A stretch of 64,000 bases of DNA from assembly GCF_000499385.1 (NCBI RefSeq), contig NW_013654457.1:62001-126000 (forward strand). Direction: 5' to 3'. This document shows, one piece after another, positions 50,701-61,027 of this stretch (position 1 is the stretch's first letter; each line of letters begins with the position of its first letter). The notes beneath the pieces were generated by a model. It was not told the DNA's origin, ran no database searches, and saw nothing but the letters and a program-made list of their open reading frames with translations. Origin of the DNA: Eimeria necatrix (lineage: Eukaryota; Apicomplexa; Conoidasida; Eucoccidiorida; Eimeriidae). Position numbers and translations under genes: made by a program.

Positions 50701-51624
50701 AGCACGGACGATGATATTGTAGAGGAAAATATTCCGCAGAAGGAGCATGGGGACAAAGATATACTTGGATCATCGTCGCCAGCATCTCACACAGCAGCAG
50801 TGGCAGCAACTTCAGAGGCAGTGGAGTGGGACGCGTCAGAAAGGGAAGCAGATGGGGCAGCTGCAGCTGCAGACAACTCAGCGGTTCGCTTACCACAGTC
50901 TTTCTATGGTGACTCTGATGCTGAGGCTCCTTCAGCTCCCGTTGCGACAGCAGCAGCAGCACCTAACGCAGATTTCCTACGGAGCTGCAGCACAGACACA
51001 GGAACAGCAGCAACAACACCAGCAGCAAGAGAGAGGATCAGTGCAGCGCGAGCATTTCTGGCTTCAGAGGCTAAGATTCACGGGCGACTGCTGCTGGCGT
51101 GCAGGCGCATGCAGCAGCAGCAGCGGCTGCCGATAGCCTCAGCCAACACATTTTTCACGGGCAAGGCAACAGCTCCAGCGGCAGCAGCACGCGCTCCTGC
51201 TGTCGCTGCTGTGGCATTTTCACAACAGACAAGACGCTTGGGGACTGTCGGTGAAGCTCCAGGTGCGGCAGCAGCAGCAGCAGCAGCTCGGGGCATAAAG
51301 GCCCTCCATCTTCCACCTGCCAACCCATGTAGCAAGGGAGACATCAATGGCCGAACACCAGCAGCAGCTGCCGTTGCTGCCAAGCAGTTTCTCTCAAGGC
51401 AGAGGACGTGCCATTCTGCCGTTTCGGAAGGAGAACGTTCAAAATTGGGAGAACGCTCCAGCTTAAAACAGCAACAGCATCGGCACAAACAACAGCAGGA
51501 GGAGCAGCAACAGCAGGCGAGTGGGCTGCTTTGCTCTCGACGAACAATTGGTTCATCGGCAAGAAGGGCTCTCTCACTCACAGGGGGCCACATGTTTTCT
51601 GGCCGAAACGCAGAGCAGCAATAG
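47738..51624 (+). CDS. ABHD17-like alpha/beta hydrolase with N-myristoylation signal and long low-complexity tail
   Basis: Six exons chain in phase: 47738-48592, 48839-48996, 49228-49330, 49555-49683, 49863-49983 and 50135-51624. They encode 951 residues. The hydrolase core spans about residues 270-465: YCILYFHGNACDANMV (oxyanion HGN), VFEYPGYGLLSG, the nucleophile elbow GRSIGTGPA (formed across intron 2), CVIHGQEDEIIPVSH (acid residue) and PPHADHS (probable catalytic His). This order matches ABHD17/BEM46 serine hydrolases, several of which are protein depalmitoylases. The N-terminus MGSALSTGK fits an N-myristoylation signal, suggesting membrane anchoring. Residues 60-260 and the last ~470 are Gln/Ala/Ser-rich, encoded by CAG/GCA runs, far longer than in homologues. 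Neighbour 5' ends are divergent. Depalmitoylase activity is inference. Confidence 0.9.
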
Positions 51625-52044
51625 GAGCAGCTGAAGCAGTCGCAGGCAACACAGTGCCGGGCAATTGAGTATACAGCAGGGACAAAAACGGATCCTTCCG
51701 AAGCTAGTTGGCTGGTGACCGGCTTCAGCATCACGCCACTTTTTCTGCTGCAACAGGAGCGAAAGTAATAGCTACAGGAAGAGCTTGAAACAGTGCGGAA
51801 TGGAGTGGGAGCGCCAGCAGCAACAACTTCTACCACCAGCTTTCTCAGCAGGGCAGCTGCAGGAGGCATTCTAAGCATCATTGAGCCGAAGCTCCAAGAG
51901 ACAGGGGATCACTGAACGCGACGAACTATGAAGCCACGCAAGCTGGGGTTAGTTGCCAACTAGTCGTGGCTACTTGCTGACCCTCAGCAACTGCCCGTGG
52001 CTCGGGGTCGTACACTTCTGCACTGTACGTGGAGCAGCAGCAGA

Positions 52045-52599
52045 ATGAATATCAGTAGCAGTCCTCCAGGCTATACTGATGGCATCGCTCGCATATGGAG
52101 CCGCATCAGGCGCTGCCTCGTCTCCCAGCACACCCGCAGGTGGCTGCCGCGAGTTGCGGCAAAAGTAGCAGCAGCCGCTCTCGCAACAGCGGCAACTGGC
52201 GGCAGCAGCAGTTTACTAGCTGCTAAAATCGCGCCGCGGTTGCTGCTTTCGGCCTTTGCACTGGGACTTGGCCGTAGAAGATCAAGCACCATTGCAGGGG
52301 CTGCTGCTGCAACCACAAGAACAGCAGCAGCAGCAGCAGGTTTTGTTCAACTTGCTGCACTTCCCCCCAGCGGACGAGAGCCAGACCGCATTTTGCACAG
52401 GAATTACCACCATGCCGTCACTGCTGCAGTTGGAAATGTGTCTAACGCTGCAAGCTTCGTAGCTCAGCCTTCCTATGGCGCATGTTGCTGCTCTTGCGGA
52501 GGATTGGCTGGTAAGGCTACCGGGGTGCTCACTTCTTTGAGCAGCGAGAGCAGCAGCAGTGGAGGGGGCTTCAAAAAGCGGAAGCTGCGTGCCATATAA
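52045..52599 (+). CDS. Hypothetical Ala-rich protein
   Basis: This is an uninterrupted 184-codon ORF from ATG 52045 (MNISSSPPGYTDG). It has a basic, moderately hydrophobic segment (RVAAKVAAAALATAATGG, then RLLLSAFALGLGRRR), Ala runs encoded by GCA, a Cys cluster (GACCCSCGG) and a basic end (GGGFKKRKLRAI). It is not recognised. In this CAG-rich block long ORFs arise easily by chance, so it may not be real. Confidence 0.35.
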   Translation: MNISSSPPGYTDGIARIWSRIRRCLVSQHTRRWLPRVAAKVAAAALATAATGGSSSLLAAKIAPRLLLSAFALGLGRRRSSTIAGAAAATTRTAAAAAGFVQLAALPPSGREPDRILHRNYHHAVTAAVGNVSNAASFVAQPSYGACCCSCGGLAGKATGVLTSLSSESSSSGGGFKKRKLRAI

Positions 52600-54778
52600 T
52601 GTACGAAGCAGCGCAGAACCAGCAGCCAAATCAGCAGCAGGGTCATCTACTTTGCACAGGAACGGCAGCAGTGTGCAGTAGCAGCATTGTCATCTGCTTT
52701 GCACATGAACAGCAGTATTCTGCAGCAGCAGCAGTTGCAGGAAATGGTAGGGATGCAACAGCAGCTCATGTTGCTCTCATGAATCAAGCTTTTGTGGAAG
52801 TTTCAATAGCGTTACCGAATCGCTGCGCCTGCAGCAGCGGCACTAGCAACAGCAGCAGCCGCTTGTGTTGTTGCAGCTACTGCATTTTTCTCGGTAAGTC
52901 TGGCATGAGGTGGGCCTACAAGGGTGAATATCCCAGAGCCGGCGGACGCCGGCTGCATTTGGTTTGCTGATGGACATTTCAGATCCACGCACGATCACAA
53001 ACAGAACGCAGCAGCTGCTGCTGCAGCAGCATTAGGATAAGCTGCAGCGGCAGCGTTATAGTTAAGTGGTTGGTCATGCAATTTACCTCGGAAATGTGCA
53101 GATCTACTTCGCCTTGGCTAGAAAGAGGCGTCTTTTGTCGCTGGTGCATGCTAAAGCAGAGGCAGACAGGGCTCGCTTGTGGGTAGTTGAAAGGGACGTG
53201 AGTAGCCCTGCAGAGCAATTACAGTTTTTCTTCTAGGCGCCATTGGCTGGCTCATGGAAAAGTTCACAGCTAAGCATGGTTTGTCGATCTAGAGCCCATA
53301 GCGAATTAAACGACGCATTGAGCGACCAGGATATGCTATTAGCAGCGGCACCCATGGAATGAGACTTTTTTAAAGAAATTTTCAGCTGAACGCAAGGCAG
53401 TGCTTTGCGTCTTTGGCCCTTTGACAGCAGCAGATGAAGTGGAATTCCCAACAACTAAAGTAACGTAAGCAGTGACAACAGAACCGCCAACAGGTGCACC
53501 AAAGACCATACGGGTGAATGCATTGGCAGCTGTTGCAGAGGTACAGCAGAACTTCGGCAGTGCTGCAGCAGACGCGGATAGACAAAAGTACCAGCTGCAG
53601 CAGGAACAGCAGCCGCAACAATGGAATTACACATGCTGCACCAAGCTGCAGTTTATGTGAAGCAAAGGTGCATCAGCAGCCTAAACATCAACAGCAGCAG
53701 CAGGAGCTGCAAACCCACCCCTTTGTGCGACTTGGATTACAATCGGTCATGTAATAAAAATTACGAGCCACAGTTCCTGTGACAGATCGGCTGCCGCTGC
53801 TCTGCTCTTTGATTTCGACGCTGCTGCTGCAGCAGTACCTCGAAGTGCTGCAGATTGCTCTTTGCTGGCTGTACTGTTTTTGCTTCTGCAAATACTTACC
53901 AGCGACGACTTACACTTGAGCTGATGCAGAACCTCTTGATTTTGCGTTTGCTGCACCACGTGCATATGTTGATGGCAAGCTTTACAAAAAACATCTGCTA
54001 CAATAGGGGGCTTGCTGCCGCCAGAAGAAGGCAATTACACTGCATGCTTATACAGGCAACATAAATTTGTGCCTAGAAAGCCAGTGTAGCGTCGCTGCTG
54101 CTAGATGTTTATCGGGCCTTAAGCGGCCACCGCACGAGTATTGGCTTTGCGAAGTAATGTGTAGAAACATGCGCGGCTCATGAGCTTTTGACGCAAAAAA
54201 CGTGTGGCCCATAGCAGTGGCCGGCTAGCTTTTGGGCTGTAGTATGAAAGGGCTTGTGGAGTGCTCCAAAAACACGCTTAAAAGGCCCAAATTTGGCACC
54301 CCACAAGGGACTGCTCTCCACATTCTGCGCAACATTCTGTCAAAAAAACAACTCTGGTTTGGCACAAATCTGATATAGCAAGCCGCTGCTGCCCTCAACA
54401 GATCTAAAAGGATGCGCACATATATATGCACATACATGAAGAAGCTTTGAAAAGTGTTGAGTAGAAAGTAATATTAATACACATTTGGGGCTTCAAACTA
54501 AGTTGCTTCCAGTTCGTTCCAATTTCTAGTTATAACTGAACAGCAAATAATGCAATTGTGATGCTCACTTTATAGAGAAAATGCATCCCATACTTTTACT
54601 TCCAGGCTGATGCCGAGTTAAAAAGCAGCTATCAGTCTCAAGTTTAGTTCTTGCTGTTCCCAATTTCGTCTAAATCCGTCTGGCTTCACAGCACTTGATA
54701 GGAATCAAAAGACAAGGCTACGAAGAGGCGCTAGATCCAAAGAAAGTGCCCTACAATTTTGGGCCTAGGGTATCTCAC
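52600..54778. other. CAG-rich region, no resolved gene
   Basis: Short low-complexity ORFs lie on both strands. One exon-like piece on the minus strand ends at 53900 with a strong GTAAGT donor. It contains ADVFCKACHQHMHVVQQ then VLHQLKCK, a possible CxxC zinc-binding motif. It might belong to the membrane-protein exons at 54779-55388, but no phase link was established. Confidence 0.35.
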
Positions 54779-55388
54779 CAGAGTAAGTCTGAAGCCAGAA
54801 TTTTCGAGGCTTTCCAATAGGTGCAACTCATCCCAAACATCACAGACTAAGACGTAGGAAAGCATCTTGAGCCGCACCCTCTTCTTCAGCTGCTACTGAT
54901 GCTGCTCCTGCTGGAAGAGCAGAGCTAACAAAGGGAAACTGTTGGAGAAGCAGCACTGGCTGAAGCATCAGCAGTGGCAGCATAAATTCTATCAACTGCA
55001 GCACGTTCACTTGCAGCACCCATAGCAACTGCTGCAGCAGTAGCTGGTTCAAATTGTTTTCGTTGCATGGGATCTTTCATCCTGCCGTCTACCATTTGCT
55101 GCAGGCTATGAAGTAACCTGTGAGAGTAACACCTAGAAAGGGAGGAGCTGCCTCTTCAGGCTCGAAAGTGCAGAGGCCACCAAACATCCAGGGGCGTCTC
55201 ACTTCTGCAGCCTGTTTCTGCTACTTGCTGCTGTTCTTTGCGTTTGTAGGTGTGGAAGTTCATTTTACGGCGACACAAGTGATACATGCAGGGAGGAAGC
55301 AGAAGCATGAAGAGGAGTGCGGCGAACAACAGAATTTCACCGTATGCAATCAGAAGCAGAAAGAAAGGTAGCCACGCCAGACTGATCG
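54779..55388 (-). CDS. Exons of a putative membrane protein, incomplete model
   Basis: Exon 55203-55388 (CAG acceptor, GTGAGA donor, phase 2 to 1) encodes two adjacent hydrophobic spans (WLPFFLLLIAYGEILLFAAL, then LFMLLLPPCMYHLC) followed by a basic cytosolic stretch (RRKMNFHTYKRKEQQQ). A further exon at 54779-54846 encodes CDVWDELHLLESLENSGF and ends at a GTGAGA donor. An Ala/Glu-rich segment between them (SVAAEEEGAAQDAF) may be coding. Start, end and intervening junctions are not resolved and no family is recognised. Confidence 0.4.
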
Positions 55389-56728
55389 CTGTTTCTTCTA
55401 CGCACCAGGCACGCGTCACATGAGTCGCTTCGGGAAGCTATGTACGAGTAGCGGGTCCCTATCAATCGAAAAGCTCCCTTGAGTACATTTATTTGATTAC
55501 GTACGCTTTTCACGTTGTGAGACCGGCATATGAAGCTCTCAGGGCTCAGTCGTATAAGAACCGCAGCCGTGGCGGCCTCAGTTCGGCACGCCAGTTCCAG
55601 AGTTCTTATGTACTGAAAGAAAGGGAATCTGCTTGGCTTGCAGGCATTGCATAGAAGAACTAGTCGAACGCATGGTCAGTAAAAGATCTGCCATGTAATC
55701 ACTTTCCCGGCAAAACTTGTATATCATGAAATAAGGAACTCCAGCAAAAGCGCTTAAAGTCTTGCTGTGGGCGTTTAGTTCACTTGTTGCTTGTGTGGTT
55801 CAAAGAGATGCGAACAAGGAACAAGCTATCAAGGTGATCTGAACGAGCGGTTCAGAGTTGATATCCCATGAATAGCTAGTGACAAATATCTCAGTGCTGT
55901 TTTGCACTTTTCTTGGTCGCTGGTAGGTCGTAACAACTGTGGATGCGACTTTCCGCAGAATAGTACCGAAGTGACAAAGTTATTGGTGTGGCTACTTTTC
56001 TCGACGTTCCAAAAGATATCTAGCAGTGGAGAATGTGGTGGTGTAGCTCCACATAATATCGCCTTTCTACCGGTAAGAATTGATCAAGGCACGTCTTCTA
56101 GCGATAATGGCCTTGGGTACTTCACTGGAAGTACGGGACGCACTTGTTGCACACCTTGAGAATGCGTCTGTAGAGTTTCTGAGGCCTTACTGTGCCTCTT
56201 TCCCGGCGTAGCAGAAACTTGGACAGTTGCAGCTTCTGTTGGTTTTGCAACTGCCTGATATTTGATACAACCGCATGCGCAAAAGGCAAACACTGATACT
56301 CTGCTCCTGTAGCAAGCGCTCCTCCTGCTGCCAGACAGGCAGAGAAAGTTGCTCTTGGCGGTCAAAACGAGCTCTGACGACAAAAGCTTCACACACGTGA
56401 ATGGTGATACAGTTGGACGCAATCCAGCTACGTCATTTAAAGTTAAGAGATAACAGCTGATTTTCTCCGCAGGGTATCTGCTGAAAGCCAGAAACGAGAG
56501 GCTGTTGGCGCTACGGAGGACAACCAAGCATAGCGCAGTTGTGTCTGCGTCGCCGCATAAGCAACAATTGCTGTACAAGCACCTGAATGATGTTCTGCAG
56601 GCACTGCTCAGCTGCTGCTACAAAACTGCAGTGCTGCACGGCGAATGTGCATGCTGTCCTTGCCTCCTGCTCAAAAAATTTTTTGCCGGAACTCCGGAAC
56701 CACCAGATGCAGCAATCTTGTTGCTGCA
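55389..56728. other. Spacer with possible unassigned exons
   Basis: A minus-strand stretch near 56300-56396 reads VRARFDRQEQLSLPVWQQEE and could be an exon of the membrane-protein gene downstream. Otherwise only ORFs without support. Confidence 0.3.
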
Positions 56729-57336
56729 TCACGTTTTGTACGCGTAAGAAGCGACGATGCACCAGACACCTAGGCCCACGAAGGCTCCTACCAGCCCTCC
56801 AACAATTACGTAAGTGTAAGGGTTAGTGTACCAATTGAACATGCCGCGGGTCTGCTTGGACTCCATGGGTAGCGCCCACTGGCCTGAACAAACGTATCGA
56901 TGGACAGAAGGCCGCAAGAACAAGCTGATGGGTAGAAATGCGTATTCGTTATTGGCACAAGTGCCTTGCCAGCTGTACGTTGAGATATTGTATGTCGGCA
57001 CTGCCGTAGGACAGGCAGCAAACGAGGGTCTGCGTTACCGTGATATAAAAAGGATGCTTCTTCATTGTCAGCAATACGCGACAGCTCGGCGCCAATTGGT
57101 CTTGAAGTTGCGGCAGCTGTCCCTGCGGCTTGAATCTGCTGTGGCAGAAAATGGAGTGGCACATGAATCAGGCCGCTGCTGTCTCCGTGTTGTGTTGCCA
57201 GTCCTTCATCAGCTCCCAAAAGAACATGTTTCTTGGCTTTATTTGCGTTGATTGCATCCGTCAACGCGGTTGCGCCCAGCAGGACAAGCAAAAACAGCAG
57301 CTGCTGCGGCGGCCGGTGGACCCTATGAGAACCCAT
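56729..57336 (-). CDS. Small protein with signal peptide and C-terminal TM
   Basis: Two exons (57039-57336 and 56729-57000) join in phase across a 38-nt intron with a GTAACG donor and CAG acceptor, giving 189 codons plus stop. The N-terminus MGSHRVHRPPQQLLFLLVLL with GATALTDA is a clear signal peptide. The middle is variable. The C-terminus carries a glycine-rich transmembrane span (YVIVGGLVGAFVGLGVWCIV) and a short tail ending SYAYKT. The predicted product is a type I membrane or secretory-organelle protein. No SAG, MIC or rhoptry domain is recognised. The intron is unusually short, so the junction should be treated as likely rather than proven. Both exons end exactly in frame, which supports it. 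Confidence 0.6.
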
Positions 57337-58582
57337 CTCTTCTTGCAGCTTTCCACGGCTGCTACGCCCCCACTAATGCCAGAATAGACTGTGTTAACAG
57401 TATGGGTATGCTGGAATAGAGAGTTTCCTGTGTCGTACGTGATCCCCAGTGAGGCCTTCGAACAATGAGCGAATAAGCGGCACAGTCATGTCCTCTTCAG
57501 CTGCTGCAGCTGCCTTTTCTGTTCAAGCTTTTTCACATCAAAGCAGTGTCCCTAAAGAAGATGTGTTTGAGCAAAAGGAGTAAGAATATAGACCGGAAGA
57601 ACTAGAACAGACTGCCGCGCTTCTTAGTACGACGGTTGGACGGGTTCTGCTTACTATCGACTGCTGCCTGACGAGGGCCAAACAGAGACGAAGAAGCTTT
57701 CTTCCAGTACAAGCTTGATCCTTTAAGCTTTAAAAACTATTCGCAAGGACAATACTAGAAGATTTGGAGCTTACGAATTGCCATCGAGCCTAAAAGGAGA
57801 CCAAGGGGCCAGCGGTCTGTCGGCAGCGGTCCACAAATAATCGGGCCAGCCCTAAGGCGAGGATGCTTAGCCGCTATGCAATATTATGCGACCAATAATT
57901 CATTTTCTAACGCTTTAATTTCCTTTTTCTCAGAGGAAAGGTTCATGTAGCCGCTAGACAGAAGTGAACGCGCTAATATTCACAGTGCTGCCGCAGTTGG
58001 CAAGGGCGAGCAGCAACTGAGACTGGGCAGCTGCAGCAAAAAAAAGCAAGCATCATCAGCTCACGGCAAAATTTTAAGAAATTAACAAGTAAGTGAAGCT
58101 TACAAAGACTCTAAAGAGCATTAGCGGTCAGTAGAGGCGAAGAGCAGCAACAAGCTACAGAAACAGCAGAATTCCCGACACAGCGGGAACCGAAATTGCA
58201 GCAGCAGCAACAGACGCGTCAGCAACGGTGAGGCACATCTGCTCAGTTAATGTTTAATAAACGTTTCGAACAATTTTATTCCCTGAATGGACCCAATGCA
58301 GAACGAGCACGGGTGAGCTAGCTGACTCTCGACAGAAGGCCCCCACAGTGTTGTGTCGTTATGCTTCGGTATTCTTCCGGCTGATGAGCCCTGGAGGGCG
58401 GAGAAGGTAGCTAGGCAGGGCCTTGTCGGGACAGCCTGGACTTCGTGAGGGACACGATATCTTCAGTGAACTTGCTGGTTTACGCAGAACTCCTTAACAC
58501 GCACCATTCAAAAACAAACGCAAAGCACACTGGCCATGACAATGCGTTCAAGCAGCACTAATGATTAACATGCAATCAACCA
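57337..58582. other. Intergenic region, no supported gene
   Basis: This is about 1.2 kb lying between the divergent starts of the SP/TM gene and the small plus-strand ORF. No motif recognised. The CAG-run density falls off here. Confidence 0.45.
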
Positions 58583-59086
58583 ATGCAACCAAGAAAACAG
58601 TGGCTGCAACCATGCAGAAAAATCAGGTACCATCACAAACAACGCCACGATCACCATCGCAGTCTAGCCTCTCCCGCAGCGTCGAAAGAGAGACGCCTTG
58701 ATTCTACGCGAGCCTGCGTTTCGAAAGTGAGTCGGGGTGTGGAACAAGGGTCTGCACCAAGTCCTGCTTCTAACCTGTGGGATTTGCGTGTTTTTGAGGC
58801 GGCTTCCCCGGCCTCAAGCATTCCTAAAGACCAGAGTGAAGAGTGTGTTCAAGTGTCAAGCAAGCTTGAAAAGAAGGCTATTCCTACGCACCGAAAGCAA
58901 CTTTATGCAAGCCAGCGCGCCTCCGCGATCAAATTAGACACAAATGTAACGCAGCAGCTTGCTACCTGGTACTTTGCGCTCATGACATGTGTTGAGTGCC
59001 TTAGGTATGCTAGTAGTGGAGACGAAGAGCGTCGTTGTATAGAAAAATTGAGTGCAAGTCGTCCACATGCAGGCAACGAAGATTGA
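58583..59086 (+). CDS. Hypothetical protein, single exon
   Basis: This is a 167-codon ORF from ATG 58583. The N-terminal half is basic and Ser-rich and the C-terminal half is predicted helical (QLATWYFALMTCVECLRYAS). No domain, signal peptide or TM is evident. It ends about 250 bp upstream of the tRNA gene. It could be a chance ORF. Confidence 0.35.
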   Translation: MQPRKQWLQPCRKIRYHHKQRHDHHRSLASPAASKERRLDSTRACVSKVSRGVEQGSAPSPASNLWDLRVFEAASPASSIPKDQSEECVQVSSKLEKKAIPTHRKQLYASQRASAIKLDTNVTQQLATWYFALMTCVECLRYASSGDEERRCIEKLSASRPHAGNED

Positions 59087-59335
59087 AAACGACCCGTATT
59101 CATAAAGAAATGTGGCTGCTGCAATGGAAACCAATAGGTGCTGTGCGGTGCATTAGAGGCATGAGGCTTTGCTCTTCACGTGAACTTCTTGGAGCTGGCA
59201 GCCCTAGGCTGCTCACTAATGGTAATTTTTCGAATTTCCCAACGTAGCATTGCATGATATTCACTGGGTGTGTTCTCTCCTCTGTTCACTTTGTGCTTCT
59301 CCCTTTGAGTCTATCACTTCGAACGCCTGAAAATC

Positions 59336-59415
59336 GGCAGAATGGCCGAGTGGTCTAAGGCGCTGCGTTAAGGCCGCAGTCCGCGAGGGCGTGGGTTCGA
59401 ACCCCACTTCTGTCA
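59336..59415 (+). tRNA. tRNA-Leu (anticodon AAG)
   Basis: The acceptor stem GGCAGAA pairs with TTCTGTC (one G-U pair), with discriminator A. The D-arm contains the GCCGAGTGGTCTAAGGC box A. The anticodon stem CTGCG/CGCAG encloses loop TTAAGGC with AAG at the anticodon position. A long variable arm (class II) is followed by T-arm GTGGG-TTCGAAC-CCCAC (box B). No intron. CCA is not encoded, as expected for a nuclear gene. Confidence 0.97.
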
Positions 59416-61027
59416 TTTTCCTGCGCTTGCAACGCAAGGATTTACTTAGCTGTTTGCGCTGCTGCACCGTTGTGATCTAGCCATGTTTTACATACGATAC
59501 TATCCGCATCCGCAAAGTGGAGAGTGCTGTACGGTCAGCTAACTGAACGAAATTTGAAGGATATCAAGAAGTGTGAAGCGACTGATATCGCGTAGAAACG
59601 CATGCAGGCAACGCAGGGGAGAAATGTACTCAATACCCGTTGAAAACAAATTGCGCCGAAGTAACTTGTCTTCGAAGTCAAGTAGACAGCGCCTCAACGC
59701 GCCCAGCTTGAGCGAAATGTGGATCCACTCGCTGAACTTGAGAATACATTGGACGGCCCGAACCGCATGCTTCGAGCCCAGAGAGACTGCTTAGTGTCGT
59801 CAAAGATGCACTGGAACTCAAAGCGCTGCAAATTTTGGAGAGATAACGCCTTCAAGAGCTGTGCATGCGAGCCCCCGATACTTCTTAGCTACCTATATCC
59901 TAGAGCTTTACCTCTGAGTTTTCCAACACATTCTGTGGTACCGGCAAAGCCTTTACATGCTCTGCTGTGTGTGCCAATGGAGCTTATTTAAGTGGCTACT
60001 TCATTCAGTATGCATTCAGCCGTCGCATGGTAGGTAGGGTAAGCAATGCGGAGCCATTACACCTTCTGGCACTACAAACGCAAGGTGAGTTTGGCGCTTC
60101 GTTTGCGATCCATTTCCTGTATCGTCTCCTTCTGTCATCCTGTCTGCCTGAGTCTCCTTGTTTCTTTTTGTTTCTATACTTGATTGAGCCTCTCTGTTGG
60201 CGTCTATCCTCTTCTGCCTTTCCTTCTCTTTGTCTTTGATTGACAATCGACAAACAAAATAGCTGAAATTTTTCGGAAGCGGAAAAGTGATAAAACGATA
60301 TGAGCCCTTCATCCCTTGGAAGACCTTTAGCTTTCATTTTGCAAACACAGAGCCTTAAGTAGATACGTAAGATGTATAAATATCAAAATTGCTTTTTGTC
60401 GCCATGCAAGCTATGCATGAGCAACAAGAGCGCATGCCAACTATGCGCTGCTTGCAGGAGACACTGCACCTTCTGGTCCGGGCTTGTCGAACCTGAAAAA
60501 AACCAGCAGCAGAAACAGCTGCTTCTAAAGTTTCATTATTTCTAGAGCACGCACCACGCACGCAGAGCACGCACCATTGTACAGGAATGCATAGGTATCG
60601 TGCACATGGATGACATATTTGGCGACGGTTATTTATCGACATGAATGGCTTTTGGAGTTAGAAATACATGTTTACGTACCACATATTAACTGCTCCCAGC
60701 CACATGCGTGCATATATACTTGGGACCGGGTGGAGTCGGATGAAAATGTCAGTGAGCTGTCTTAGTATCTAGAATTCAGTGTCCAACTGTGTTCATAGAT
60801 TCCAGATTAAAATGATGCTCTATGCAAAAGCATTCTCTTAATCATATCAACGTGTCCTATGTCATTCAGATTTTTCATGGGAAGTATGCAAATGGATTCC
60901 TTTTCTTTCAACGAGCACTACACTGCTCCGTAGTTTGAGAGCGCACTTAACAAGCATGCAAGCAGCATTTATACCTTCCAAAAATCAAAACAAATGTACG
61001 TATCTTTTAATATTTTTGCTAGCCTTC
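59416..61027. other. Intergenic region, no supported gene
   Basis: AT-richer sequence with only short ORFs. It lies between the tRNA gene and the 3' end of the CAX gene. Confidence 0.5.
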
